From NCBI RefSeq assembly GCF_017996735.1, contig NZ_JAGOGJ010000001.1, positions 62,001-126,000 on the forward strand: a stretch of 64,000 nt of DNA, given 5' to 3'. Below the pieces are notes generated by a model, which was not told where the DNA came from, did no database searches, and was given only the letters and a program-made list of their open reading frames with translations. The translations under genes were made by a program, and so were the position numbers. Source of the stretch: Niveispirillum sp. (GTDB lineage: Bacteria > Pseudomonadota > Alphaproteobacteria > Azospirillales > Azospirillaceae). This document shows, in pieces, positions 46,339 to 55,386 of this stretch (within the stretch, counting starts at the first letter, position 1; each line of letters starts with the position of its first letter).

Positions 46339-47514
46339 TCAGATCCAGCCGGCGGCGACCTCACGCATCAGCGCATGGAGCCGGCTTTGACCTTCGAAGC
46401 CGATGCCCGGCCGCTGTGGGGCCGGCATCGATCCATTGGAGACATCGCAATCATCGGCATAGCCGCCAAAGGCGCCGAAGAAGCCGGGATAGGCCTCGCA
46501 GCCGCCAAGCCCCAGGCCAGCCACCAGGGCCAGTGACATCTGGTTGCCGCCATGGGGGAAATGCCGGTCATGGCCCCAGCCGTCGGCTGCCAGGTCCCTG
46601 ACCAGATTGGCATAGGTGGCGATGCCGTAAATCTGGGGCGGGTCCATCTGCAGATAGTCGCGGTCGGCACGCCAGCCGCCAAACCGCACCTGATTCCAGA
46701 CATCATGCGGACTGAACAGGTTTTCACCGGTGGCAAGCGCTCCCGGATAGGCGGCGGCGATGGCGGCAGATGCCTGAAAATCGTTGGGATGGCAGGGCTC
46801 CTCGAACCAGCGCAGATTGAACGGGGCCAGGGCGCTTGCATAATCCAGCGCTTCGGCCGTGGAGAACCGCCCGTTCACATCGACGGACAGCCGTTGCGGA
46901 TCACCGCCCAGCAGCTTCAGGGCCTCCTCGACGCGGCCGATATCCTCGGCCAGCGACAGGCCGCCGACCTTGATCTTCATATGCGTATAGCCGGCGTCCA
47001 GATGGCGCTGAAGCTCTTCGGCCACGTCGCCGGGCTTGCTGTCGGGCTTGTACCAGCCGCCGCCGACATAGCAGGGTACCCGCGCTTCCATCGGCCGCTG
47101 CCGCCAGGTTCGCGAGATCAGTTCCGCCAGCGGCAGGCGTCGGGCCTTGGCCACGGCATCCCACAAAGCCGTCTCGATCGTGCCTACCGGTACCGCCCGC
47201 GCGGCATCGCCGCCGGGTTTCTCGCCCACCAGCATGCAACGCAAGGCCTTGGCCGGATCGAGATAGCCGTCCGGGTCCAGCAAAGTGTCGGGCGGTGCCT
47301 GGGTCAGCCGGGGGATGAAGCGGGCCCGCATCGGCTCACCGCAGGCATAGCGGCCGATGGAGTTGAAGGCATATCCGATGACTGGTTCACCCTCGACCAT
47401 CCTGTCTGTCAGGACGGCCACGATCGACACCGTCATCTCGGCAAACGAGAAGACCGAATTTCGAAGATCGCTGCGCATCGGCAGCGCCGCTTCACGTATG
47501 TCCAGGATGCGCAT
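46339..47514 (-). CDS. Enolase-superfamily dehydratase, D-tartrate-dehydratase-like
   Basis: 391 residues, mandelate racemase/muconate lactonizing fold. The capping domain is followed by a barrel with HMKIKVGG (KxK base), metal ligands DVNGRF, WFEEPCHPNDF and GENLFSPHD, and the second-face histidine HFPHGGNQMSLALVAGLGLGG. The FPHGGNQMSLA and EAYPGFFGAFGG segments match the D(-)-tartrate dehydratase group, which dehydrates hydroxy diacids to oxo acids. Other polyhydroxy acids are possible. It lies between the FAH-family gene (63-base gap) and the CocE-like gene (54-base gap). Confidence 0.9.
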   Translation of the reverse strand: MRILDIREAALPMRSDLRNSVFSFAEMTVSIVAVLTDRMVEGEPVIGYAFNSIGRYACGEPMRARFIPRLTQAPPDTLLDPDGYLDPAKALRCMLVGEKPGGDAARAVPVGTIETALWDAVAKARRLPLAELISRTWRQRPMEARVPCYVGGGWYKPDSKPGDVAEELQRHLDAGYTHMKIKVGGLSLAEDIGRVEEALKLLGGDPQRLSVDVNGRFSTAEALDYASALAPFNLRWFEEPCHPNDFQASAAIAAAYPGALATGENLFSPHDVWNQVRFGGWRADRDYLQMDPPQIYGIATYANLVRDLAADGWGHDRHFPHGGNQMSLALVAGLGLGGCEAYPGFFGAFGGYADDCDVSNGSMPAPQRPGIGFEGQSRLHALMREVAAGWI

Positions 47515-47577
47515 ATCTAGCTATTTCCAAAGGGTTTTCATGGCGCGTCGATTTGTCATCGCTTCGAACGATGCTGC

Positions 47578-48459
47578 TCAGCGCATGGCGATTCGATTGG
47601 TCAGTGTACCAATGCCGCTGATCGAAACGGTCACGACATCGCCGTCCGCGAGATATTGCGGCGTGGCCATCGCATAGCCCACGCCCTCCGGTGTGCCGGA
47701 AGCGATGATATCGCCCGGCTCCAGCGTCATGCCCTTGGAAAGTTCGGCCAGGATGGTCGGGATGTCGAAGATCATCTGGGAAATCCTGGCCGACTGGCGC
47801 GTTTCGCCATTCACGGTCGTAACAATCTCCACCGCCTGGATATCCGCCACCTCATCCCTGGTCACGATCCACGGCCCCATCGGGCAGGACTGGTCCAGAC
47901 CCTTTCCCTTGAACCATTGATCATGCTTGCGCTGCAGGTCGCGGGCGGTGACGTCGTTGATGACCGTATAGCCGAATATATGATCGAACGCGTCCTTGGG
48001 GGCGATGTTGCGGCCGCCCTTGCCGATCACGATGCCGAGTTCGCCTTCATAATCCATGCGATCGCTGACATTCCGGTCGAAGCGCAGTTCATCGCCGGCG
48101 GCGGCGAGCGTCGTGCGCGGCTTGCTGAAGATCTGCGGGGCCTGGGGAACGTCGATCGGCAGCCCGCGGGCGCGATAGCCTTCCTGCACATGGCCCAGAT
48201 AATTACGCCCGATACAGAAGATGTTTTTGCCTGATGCCGCGACCGGCGCCAGTAACTTCAGTGTGCTCAAAGGCTTGGGCGCGGCGCTCGCCCGGGCAAG
48301 TGCGTCCGCGATATCGGCCAGTCCATCGGTGCTGCCGCGAATGATGTCGAGCAGGCTGGTCATGCCAGGCAGCTCCAGGGCGGCGATGTCGATCGCGCCA
48401 TCAGCCACCACCACACCCGTCCGCACCTCGCCAGCCTCAAAAAAAGAGATGAATCGCAT
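47578..48459 (-). CDS. Fumarylacetoacetate hydrolase family protein
   Basis: 293 residues. FAH domain: IFCIGRNYLGHVQEG, metal ligands in DYEGELGIVIGKGGRNI and GYTVINDVTARDLQRKHDQWFKGKGLDQSCPMGPWIV, and the end GMTLEPGDIIASGTPEGVGYA. Members are Mg-dependent hydrolases, isomerases or decarboxylases of 2-oxo or 2,4-dioxo acids. The wide group includes 2,4-diketo-3-deoxy-sugar-acid hydrolases and ureidoglycolate lyases. ATG 48459 follows GGGGAC. It starts the minus-strand operon divergent from the malonate module. It may cleave the oxo acid made by the dehydratase that follows. Confidence 0.92.
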   Translation of the reverse strand: MRFISFFEAGEVRTGVVVADGAIDIAALELPGMTSLLDIIRGSTDGLADIADALARASAAPKPLSTLKLLAPVAASGKNIFCIGRNYLGHVQEGYRARGLPIDVPQAPQIFSKPRTTLAAAGDELRFDRNVSDRMDYEGELGIVIGKGGRNIAPKDAFDHIFGYTVINDVTARDLQRKHDQWFKGKGLDQSCPMGPWIVTRDEVADIQAVEIVTTVNGETRQSARISQMIFDIPTILAELSKGMTLEPGDIIASGTPEGVGYAMATPQYLADGDVVTVSISGIGTLTNRIAMR

Positions 48460-48517
48460 GTTGTCCCCATAGATAACGATAAAACTCACTAGACGCCAAA
48501 AATATCGATGTTATTAA

Positions 48518-48530
48518 TTGATGCAATCAA
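48518..48530. promoter_or_regulatory. Palindrome TTGATGCAATCAA, probable GntR operator
   Basis: A perfect TTGAT-GCA-ATCAA palindrome in a short AT-rich stretch between the divergent FAH-family gene and malonyl-CoA synthetase gene. Short TTG...CAA dyads are typical for FCD-type GntR repressors, and the operon encodes one at 51281. It lies 18 bases before the synthetase ATG, so binding would block transcription or initiation. Confidence 0.5.
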
Positions 48531-48547
48531 AATCTGGAGATTATGGC

Positions 48548-50065
48548 ATGATGGGATTGTATGCGGCCTTGGAGGTGGCGTTGCGGCGTGCCGGCAACGC
48601 CACCGTCATTGAGTGGGGCGGCCGCGCCTATCGTGGCGCCGAGGTCGTGCAGGGGGTTGAGCGGGCGGCAGCGGGGCTGGCGGCCCTGGGTGTGGGCCGG
48701 GGCGATCGTGTTCTGGTCCAGGTCGAGAAATCGCTGCAGGCCGTGTTTGTCTATCTGGCGACCTTGAGGTGCGGGGCCATATTCGTGCCGCTCAACACCG
48801 GTTATCGCGTCCGGGAATTTGCCTATTTCCTTGAAGATGCGCAGCCGGCCCTGGTGATCTGCGACCCTGCGGACGAAGCCGACTATGGGCCGATGGTCGG
48901 GGCGACGGGCGCGCGTCTTCTGACGCTTGATGCCCAAGGCGCCGGATCGTTCCTGGACCATGCTGCCAGCAGCGGGGCGGATGTCGATAGCGCCCCGGTA
49001 GGTGCCGATGATCTTGCCGCCATCATCTACACGTCGGGCACGACCGGGCGATCCAAGGGCGCGATGCTCACTCAGGGCAATCTGCTCAGCAATGCGCTGG
49101 CGCTGGGCAAGGTCTGGGAGATGGCGGCGGGGGACGTGCTGATCCACGCGCTGCCGCTGTTCCATATCCATGGGCTTTTCATTTCACTGAACACCGCCTT
49201 GCTGGCGGGGGCCAGGGTGCGGCTGTTGCCGCGCTTCGATGTGGGGCTGGTGCTGGACGCGCTGCCGGGGGCGACGGTCCTGATGGGGGTCCCGACCTAT
49301 TATGTGCGCCTGCTGGGCGATGCCCGCTTTGACCGGGCGGCGGCGAAGGATCTGCGGCTGTGCATTTCCGGGTCGGCGCCGCTGCTGCTGGAAACGTTCG
49401 ACGCCTTTGAGGAAAGAACGGGCCTGACCCTGCTGGAGCGGTATGGGATGTCGGAATGCGGCGTCATCGCCTCCAACCTGCCCGGGGCCGGGGTTCGTCG
49501 GGGTGCTGTTGGCCTGCCTCTGCCGGGTGTCGAGTTGCGGATTTCGGATGAGGATGGATCGGCGCTGCCGGTGAACGCGGTCGGTTCGGTGGAGGTGCGG
49601 GGATCGGGTGTGTTTCGCGGCTATTGGCAGATGCCGGAGAAGACGAAGGCCGAGTTTCGCGACGACGGATTTTTCATCACCGGCGATCTGGGAAAGATCG
49701 ACGCGGACGGGTATTTGCATCTTGTCGGCCGTGCCAAGGACATGGTGATCAGCGGCGGGCTGAATGTCTATCCGAGCGAGGTCGAAGCGGTGATCAACGC
49801 GCTTGTCGAGGTTGAGGAGAGTGCCGTGATCGGTGTTCCGCATGCCGATTTCGGGGAAGCGGTGGTCGCGGTCGTCTGCCGGCGACCCGGCCAAGGTGCC
49901 GACGCCGATGCCATCATCCGCGCGCTCAAGCAGGAACTGGCCGGATTCAAGGTGCCCAAGGCAGTAGTGTTTGCGGATGAGCTTCCACGCAACACCCTGG
50001 GAAAAGTGGAAAAGGCGGCACTGCGCGCGACGCATAAAGGTCTGTTCACGATGGGAACGGCATGA
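48548..50065 (+). CDS. matB: Malonyl-CoA synthetase (MatB-like)
   Basis: 505 residues, ANL ligase. Motifs: IIYTSGTTGRSKGAMLTQGNL (P-loop), HALPLFHIHGLF, ATVLMGVPTYYVRLL, LERYGMSECGVIA, GKDMVISGGLNVYPSEVEAVI and PRNTLGKVEK. The FHIHGLF and VLMGVPTYYVRLL blocks are those of malonyl-CoA synthetases, and the next gene is malonyl-CoA decarboxylase, which settles the call. It makes malonyl-CoA from malonate, CoA and ATP. ATG 48548 follows GGAGA by seven bases. The stop overlaps the decarboxylase start. Methylmalonate is a possible alternative substrate. Confidence 0.92.
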   Translation: MMGLYAALEVALRRAGNATVIEWGGRAYRGAEVVQGVERAAAGLAALGVGRGDRVLVQVEKSLQAVFVYLATLRCGAIFVPLNTGYRVREFAYFLEDAQPALVICDPADEADYGPMVGATGARLLTLDAQGAGSFLDHAASSGADVDSAPVGADDLAAIIYTSGTTGRSKGAMLTQGNLLSNALALGKVWEMAAGDVLIHALPLFHIHGLFISLNTALLAGARVRLLPRFDVGLVLDALPGATVLMGVPTYYVRLLGDARFDRAAAKDLRLCISGSAPLLLETFDAFEERTGLTLLERYGMSECGVIASNLPGAGVRRGAVGLPLPGVELRISDEDGSALPVNAVGSVEVRGSGVFRGYWQMPEKTKAEFRDDGFFITGDLGKIDADGYLHLVGRAKDMVISGGLNVYPSEVEAVINALVEVEESAVIGVPHADFGEAVVAVVCRRPGQGADADAIIRALKQELAGFKVPKAVVFADELPRNTLGKVEKAALRATHKGLFTMGTA

Positions 50066-51288
50066 TGCATCTTCCTTCCATCCCCGCCCTGCTGAAACGG
50101 TCGCTGTCGCCGGCGCCGCCGTCGGCGATCGATCTCACGCGTCAATTGGCGAAGGCCAGCGGTGATGCCGCGGGGCCGCGTGTTGCCAATGCGCTTGCCG
50201 TGGAACTGGGCGGGCTGGAAGACAGCCGGTTTTCTGAGTATTTTGCAGCGGTTGCAAGGGAGTTGGCCGCGGAATGGCAGATCGTGATCCATCAGCTTAA
50301 CCTCGCCGCGGGCGGGACGGCGCTGCTGGTCGATCTGCGGCGGCGATTGCTGGTGCTGGCCAAGTCGCAGCCGGAGTTGAAGCCGCTCGAACGGCAATTG
50401 CAGCAAACATTGACCTCCTGGTTCAATGGCGGCTTCCTGACACTCCGTCGCATCGATTGGGACAGCCCGGCAAGCCTGCTCGAACGGCTGATGCGATATG
50501 AAGCCGTGCATCCGATCACAAGCTGGGCGAACATGCGCCGCCGCCTTGCCGGCGACCGCCGCTGTTTTGGCTTTTTCCATCCGGCCATGCCCAATGATCC
50601 CTTGATCTTCGTGCAGGTCGCCCTGACCCGCGAGATCAGCCAGACGATCAAGCCGATCCTGGAAGCGCCGATTGGCGACGATCCGGCGCCGACCACGGCG
50701 ATTTTCTATTCGATCAGCAACTGCCAAAGGGGCTTAAATGGCATCCCTTTCGGAAATCTGCTGATCAAGCGCGTGGTCACCGAGTTGCACCAGGAACTAC
50801 CCAGCCTGACGACCTTCTCCACCCTGTCGCCCATACCGGGTTTCCGGCAGTGGATCGAGCGCAATGACGGCGGGACGACCGGACTGTCCGCCGCTGACAC
50901 GGCGTTGCTCGCCACGCCGCATTGGTGGGATCACCCGGAAAGCTACCCGGCGCTGGAACTGCCGCTGACGCGGGCGGCTGCCCGGTATCTGACGCTTGCC
51001 CCGGAAGGGCGGGCCCCTGATCCGGTTGCCCATTTCCATCTGTCGAACGGCGCGCGGGTGGAGCGGATCAATTGGCGCGCGAACCTGTCGGATAACGGTG
51101 TGGCGGAGAGCTATGGCCTGATGGTCAATTACCGCTATCGCCTGGACCATATACAAAAGGCGCAGCTTGGCTATCGCGCTGGTAAGGTGCCGCGCGCCTG
51201 GGCGATCGATGCGCTGTTGCACACGCCTTTGCGGATGCCGTTTCTGAGATCTGATGCCAATACACGCAGGAGTGTCATTCATGGTTGA
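50062..51288 (+). CDS. matA: Malonyl-CoA decarboxylase
   Basis: 408 residues. The N-terminal helical domain includes LVDLRRRLL. The C-terminal acetyltransferase-like domain has RYEAVHPITSWANMRRRL, CFGFFHPAMPNDPLIFVQVALT, SISNCQRGLNGIPFGNLLIKRV, STLSPIPGFRQW and VAHFHLSNGARVERINWRANLS, with the conserved Ser/His pair. It converts malonyl-CoA to acetyl-CoA and CO2. It overlaps the synthetase by four bases and the GntR gene by eight, the standard malonate unit. No targeting signal. Confidence 0.95.
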   Translation: MMHLPSIPALLKRSLSPAPPSAIDLTRQLAKASGDAAGPRVANALAVELGGLEDSRFSEYFAAVARELAAEWQIVIHQLNLAAGGTALLVDLRRRLLVLAKSQPELKPLERQLQQTLTSWFNGGFLTLRRIDWDSPASLLERLMRYEAVHPITSWANMRRRLAGDRRCFGFFHPAMPNDPLIFVQVALTREISQTIKPILEAPIGDDPAPTTAIFYSISNCQRGLNGIPFGNLLIKRVVTELHQELPSLTTFSTLSPIPGFRQWIERNDGGTTGLSAADTALLATPHWWDHPESYPALELPLTRAAARYLTLAPEGRAPDPVAHFHLSNGARVERINWRANLSDNGVAESYGLMVNYRYRLDHIQKAQLGYRAGKVPRAWAIDALLHTPLRMPFLRSDANTRRSVIHG

Positions 51289-51949
51289 GGCTGTGGCCAA
51301 CACGCGCGCGTCGGCCGCCTATGCCCGTATCCGGGAGGCCATTATCGTTGGGCGGCACCAGCCCGGTGCGCGCCTGCATATTCAGGATCTTTCCGACGAG
51401 CTGCAGGTCGGGCCCAGCCCGATCCGGGAAGCGCTGAACCGGCTGGTCAGCGAGGGGCTGGTTTCCCAGCATGATCAGCGCGGCTTTCGGGTGGCGTCGC
51501 TTGATCTCAAGGATCTTGATGATCTGTTCGATGCGCGCTGCTGGGCGAACGAGGCGGCGCTGCGGGCCTCGATCCAGCGTGGCGGCCGTGATTGGGAGGA
51601 AAATGTGGTGCTGACGCTGCACCGCCTGCGCCGGGCGCCGCGCCTGGTCGAGGTGGATAGCGGCCTGCGCGGCGCGCAGTGGGAGAGTGCCCATGATGAA
51701 TTCCATAATGCGCTGATCGGCGCCTGCGGATCGACCTGGATGCAGAATTTCTGTCAACGGACGTCGGATGCGGCGGCCCGCTATCGCGCGATTTCGCGTG
51801 CCGCGCTTGGTGGCCAGCGCGGCGATGAGGACGAGCATGTGGCGATCGCCGAGGCGGCCATCGCGCGTGACGAGGACAAGGCCGTCAGCCTGCTGACCAA
51901 CCATCTGCGGCGTACCCGCGATCTGGTTTTCAATAGCTGGCAACGCTGA
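51281..51949 (+). CDS. matR: GntR/FCD family regulator (MatR-like)
   Basis: 222 residues. N-terminal winged helix: AYARIREAIIVGRHQPGARLHIQDLSDELQVGPSPIREALNRLVSEGLVSQHDQRGFRVA. C-terminal FCD helical domain with metal-binding pattern (D-x4-R, then H in EFHNALIGACGS and DEDEHVAIAEAAIARD). It probably represses the malonate genes unless malonate or malonyl-CoA is bound. The start follows AGGAG and lies within the decarboxylase end. Its probable operator is at 48518-48530. Confidence 0.92.
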   Translation: MVEAVANTRASAAYARIREAIIVGRHQPGARLHIQDLSDELQVGPSPIREALNRLVSEGLVSQHDQRGFRVASLDLKDLDDLFDARCWANEAALRASIQRGGRDWEENVVLTLHRLRRAPRLVEVDSGLRGAQWESAHDEFHNALIGACGSTWMQNFCQRTSDAAARYRAISRAALGGQRGDEDEHVAIAEAAIARDEDKAVSLLTNHLRRTRDLVFNSWQR

Positions 51950-51978
51950 CCGTTACTTTCATATCGGAGAGGTACCGT

Positions 51979-53364
51979 ATGCCTGCAGCCATCCAAGCTG
52001 CCACAGGTCCGGGCGGAAGCACGCCTGGTGACAAGGTCGATCTCGCCCTGTTGCTCGACATGTCGCCGATGCGGCGCGGGCATGTCACGACCACGGCATT
52101 GCTATTCTGCGTGTTGCTGATCGATGGCTACGATCTGGCTGTAACCGGACAGATGCTGCCCGCCATCGCGGCCTCTCTCGGCATTGCCACTGCCAGCCTC
52201 ACCGGCGCCTATGCGGCACAGCCTATCGGCCAGGCTCTGGGCGGGCTGCTGCTGGCGCCGCTAATCGACAAGTTCGGACGCAAGCGTATGTTGCTCATGC
52301 TGCTGGCCCTGTTCGCGGTCGCTACCTTGCTGAGCGTGTTCGCCTCTTCTGTGACCAGCTTCGCGGCGACGCGCTTCATTGCCGGGGTTCTGGGCGGCGG
52401 CCTGCTTCCGGCGGTGGCGAGCCTTGTCGCCGATATCTCATCCATCAAACGCCGATCCAGCATGGTGGGCATCGTTTACGCCGGTATCGGCGTCGGGACG
52501 GTGGGGGCCAGTGCCCTGGTGGCGTTGTCCCTGAATCATATCGGCTGGCAGGGCATGTATGTCATCGGTGCTGTGGCACCGCTGCTGCTGATCACGCCGA
52601 TATTGCTGCTGGTGCCGGAATCGCCGCTCCATCTGGCACGAGCGGCCGCCCCCTCCATCGATATCCTTGCAGCGCTGCGCAAGCTGGGCATCGTCCTGGG
52701 GCCGGATACAAGGTTCGAGCAACCGGCCCGTAAACGCGGCACGCGGATCTCGGTCATCGAGATTTTCGGGGATCGTCGCGCCGGTTTTACGCTTGTGCTC
52801 TGGTTTAGCTGCATTTGCGGCCAGATCAGCGTCAACGTGTTCGGCCTTTCCGCGACCTTCTTTCATGAATTCGAAGGCATCTCGCTGACCGACTATGCGG
52901 CCTATGCGTCCGTCGCCGGAGTGGCCGCCATCATTGCCGGATTTTCGACCGGTTTCGTAATGGATCGCTTCGGGCGCTATCGGGTGATCGGGGTCTATGC
53001 AACGATGAGTGGGCTGTCCCTGGCCGGGCTGGCCTTCTTCCCCTTCGGCAGCCCGCTTTTCGTGGTCATGATCATCTGCGCCGGCTTCTTCAATGTCGGC
53101 ACCTATCAGTCGCTCAACATCCTGACGCCGATCGTTTATCCGGCCCCGATGCGCAGTGCCGCGGTCGGCTGGAAGGGAAGCGTCTCGCGCCTGGGCAGCA
53201 GTGCCGCACCCCTGATCGGTGCGGCCTTGATGACCCACCAACTGGGTCTGAAGGTTGCCCTGTGTACGGCCGCAGTGCCGGCGTTTCTGGTGGTGTTGCT
53301 GGCGCCCGTGCTGGCAATGCTGGAACGGCGCATGCGCGCCGACGGCGCCAAGCCGTCGCCCTGA
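51979..53364 (+). CDS. MFS transporter, aromatic-acid:H+ symporter (AAHS) family
   Basis: 461 residues, 12 predicted helices. Helix 1 has LLIDGYDLAVTGQMLPAIAASLGI, the AAHS signature with a membrane Asp. The loop after helix 2 has DKFGRKRM, and the second half has DRFGRYRV. Members import aromatic or other carboxylic acids such as 4-hydroxybenzoate, gallate or short acids. ATG follows GGAGAGG. It is 29 bases after the GntR gene, so it may import malonate or another acid of the pathway, rather than the usual MatC-type carrier. Substrate uncertain. Confidence 0.9.
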   Translation: MPAAIQAATGPGGSTPGDKVDLALLLDMSPMRRGHVTTTALLFCVLLIDGYDLAVTGQMLPAIAASLGIATASLTGAYAAQPIGQALGGLLLAPLIDKFGRKRMLLMLLALFAVATLLSVFASSVTSFAATRFIAGVLGGGLLPAVASLVADISSIKRRSSMVGIVYAGIGVGTVGASALVALSLNHIGWQGMYVIGAVAPLLLITPILLLVPESPLHLARAAAPSIDILAALRKLGIVLGPDTRFEQPARKRGTRISVIEIFGDRRAGFTLVLWFSCICGQISVNVFGLSATFFHEFEGISLTDYAAYASVAGVAAIIAGFSTGFVMDRFGRYRVIGVYATMSGLSLAGLAFFPFGSPLFVVMIICAGFFNVGTYQSLNILTPIVYPAPMRSAAVGWKGSVSRLGSSAAPLIGAALMTHQLGLKVALCTAAVPAFLVVLLAPVLAMLERRMRADGAKPSP

Positions 53365-53634
53365 CCCAGTTCCCGGACGCTTCACGGGATCGCCCGCGCA
53401 CGCACAGGCAGCCTGGCGGGCGGGACAGGGGGCGCATTGCCTTCGCCCAGAACCACGGGTGATCGAGATCAGCCAGTAATCGCAAGTCGCCCTGATAAGG
53501 AAGGCGTAGAATTCGCCGAGGACAGACAGATCATCCCGGCAATTCACTCCATAAAAAGGACCGGGCCAAGTGACCTCATGCCGCCTGAGCTGCCAGGCTG
53601 GTTGCCACGTGATCGATAGAGGAGGGCCAAGCGT
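53365..53634. other. Intergenic stretch with one arm of a 16-base direct repeat
   Basis: 270 bases without a recognisable gene. It includes AGCCAGTAATCGCAAG at 53471-53486, which recurs at 60768-60783 at the end of the AtuA-family gene. In the present text the short frame before it ends in IEISQ and stop, like the AEISQ and stop of that gene. A ribosome-binding GAGGAGGG precedes the next gene. I see no promoter consensus with certainty. Confidence 0.5.
53471..53486 (+). repeat. 16-base direct repeat, left copy
   Basis: AGCCAGTAATCGCAAG, identical to 60768-60783. The pair brackets the IlvD/EDD, IOR and AtuA genes. It could be a duplication scar from an inserted block or a copied gene end. Confidence 0.6.
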
Positions 53635-55365
53635 ATGTCCGACGATAAGAAGCGCATGCTGCGGTCGCAGGCCTGGTTCGAGGGAAGGGGCGCAAAGAAT
53701 TTCGCGCATCGTAGCTGGGTCCGCAGCCGTGGCGTGCCGACCGATCATTTCGACGGACGGCCCGTGATCGGTATCTGCAATACCTGGTCGGAACTGACCC
53801 CCTGCAATTCGCATTTCCGGGACCTGGCGCAGCATGTGCGGGAAGGCATCCTGGAAGCCGGGGGCGTGCCGATGGAGTTTCCGGTCATCTCGCCCGGCGA
53901 GATGCTGACCCGGCCCACGGCGATGCTGCTGCGCAACCTGTGCAGCATGGATGTCGAAGAGACATTGCGCGCCAACCCGCTGGATGGCGTGGTGCTGATG
54001 ATGGGCTGCGACAAGACCACGCCGGCGCTGCTGATGGGAGCGGCCAGCGTCAACCTGCCAACCATCGGCCTGTCGGCCGGTCCCATGTTCAATGGCAGCT
54101 TCCGGGGCAGGTCGTTCGGGATCAAGGATGCCTGGAACCTGGCGGCGGATCTGCGGGCGGGCCGGGCAACGAATGCGGATTTCGAGGAGGCGGAAACCTG
54201 CCTCACCCGCTCGGTCGGTGTGTGCAATGTCATGGGCACCGCGTCCACCATGGCGTCCATGGTGGAAGCCATGGGCGTCGGGCTGCCCGACAACGCTGCC
54301 ATTCCAGCCCAGGATGCAAGGCGCCGGGTGCTGGCCCGCATGGTTGGCCGCCGTATCGTGGAGATGGTGCGCGAGGATCTGACGCTGGACAAGCTGCTGA
54401 CGCGCAAGGCGTTCGAGAATGCCATCAAGGTCAATGCGGCCATCGGCGGTTCGACCAATGCCGTCATCCACCTGACGGCGGTGGCGCGACGCATGGGCGT
54501 GGAACTGACCATCGAGGATTGGCACCAGATCGGGCGCGAGGTGCCCACACTGCTCAATCTCCAGCCCTCTGGCCGCTACATGATGCAGGATTTCCATGAG
54601 GCTGGCGGTCTGCCGGTGATCATCCGCGACATGTGCGAGGCAGGCCTGCTGCATGGCGACGCGCTGACCGCTGCCGGCATCACGCTGGCCGAGGCCAATG
54701 AAGGTGCGGTGTGCCTCAACCCGGACGTGATCCACAGCGTGGCGCAGCCTTTCATGGCCAATTCGGGCGTCGCCATCCTGCGCGGCAATCTGTGCCCGGA
54801 CGGTGCCGTCATCAAGCCATCGGCGGCCGCCCCGCGCCTGCTGAAACACAAGGGGCGGGCGGTGGTGTTTGAGAACCAGCAGGACCTGCATCGGCGTGTC
54901 GATGACCCCGCATTGGACATCGATGCCGATTCAATCATGGTACTGAGGAATTGCGGCCCCAAGGGGTTTCCAGGCATGCCGGAACTGGGCATGCTGCCGA
55001 TCCCGGCCAAGCTGTTGAAGCAGGGGGTGACGGACATGGTCCGCATCTCCGACGCAAGGATGAGCGGCACGGCCTTTGGGGCCGTGGTGCTGCATATCTC
55101 GCCCGAGGCCGCGGTGGGCGGCGCGCTGGCCGTGGTCCGCGATGGCGACCTGATCGAACTCGACGTCGCCGAGCGGCGGCTCGACCTGCTGATCGCCGAA
55201 CAGGAGCTGCAGCAGCGGCTGGCCGCATGGACACCGCCGCCCGCGCCAGCCAGCCGGGGCTACGCCAAATTATATGTCGATACCGTCAATCAGGCCCATG
55301 ACGGCTGCGACCTGGAATTCCTTGTGGGCACGAGCGGCCATGACGTGCCGCCAGCCCAACACTGA
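53635..55365 (+). CDS. IlvD/EDD family dehydratase (arabinonate-dehydratase-like)
   Basis: 576 residues. Fe-S cluster cysteines are in VIGICNTWSELTPCN, MMGCDKTTPALLM and RSVGVCNVMGTASTMA. The C-terminal swivel domain has VRISDARMSGTAFGAVVLHISPEAAVGGALAVVRDGD. The N-terminal FAHRSWVRSRGV and the long C-terminal tail (YAKLYVDTVNQAHDGCDLEFL) match sugar-acid dehydratases (L-arabinonate, D-xylonate) rather than the biosynthetic dihydroxy-acid dehydratase. It makes a 2-oxo-3-deoxy acid from a 2,3-dihydroxy acid. Start of a plus-strand operon with IOR and AtuA genes (gaps 21 and 83 bases). Confidence 0.92.
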   Translation: MSDDKKRMLRSQAWFEGRGAKNFAHRSWVRSRGVPTDHFDGRPVIGICNTWSELTPCNSHFRDLAQHVREGILEAGGVPMEFPVISPGEMLTRPTAMLLRNLCSMDVEETLRANPLDGVVLMMGCDKTTPALLMGAASVNLPTIGLSAGPMFNGSFRGRSFGIKDAWNLAADLRAGRATNADFEEAETCLTRSVGVCNVMGTASTMASMVEAMGVGLPDNAAIPAQDARRRVLARMVGRRIVEMVREDLTLDKLLTRKAFENAIKVNAAIGGSTNAVIHLTAVARRMGVELTIEDWHQIGREVPTLLNLQPSGRYMMQDFHEAGGLPVIIRDMCEAGLLHGDALTAAGITLAEANEGAVCLNPDVIHSVAQPFMANSGVAILRGNLCPDGAVIKPSAAAPRLLKHKGRAVVFENQQDLHRRVDDPALDIDADSIMVLRNCGPKGFPGMPELGMLPIPAKLLKQGVTDMVRISDARMSGTAFGAVVLHISPEAAVGGALAVVRDGDLIELDVAERRLDLLIAEQELQQRLAAWTPPPAPASRGYAKLYVDTVNQAHDGCDLEFLVGTSGHDVPPAQH

Positions 55366-55386
55366 CACCCGATTGGGAGACAGACT

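Noticed and set aside
47578..48459. Assignment of the FAH-family and enolase-superfamily genes to the L-rhamnonate route fed by the rhamnosidase
   Set aside because: The enolase-superfamily enzyme looks tartrate-dehydratase-like, no sugar dehydrogenase is present, and the rhamnosidase is over 30 kb away beyond an IS scar.
52438..54891. Minus-strand open frame of about 817 codons opposite the MFS and IlvD/EDD genes
   Set aside because: It runs across two well-supported plus-strand genes and has no recognisable domain; His/Gln/Arg-rich shadow translation.
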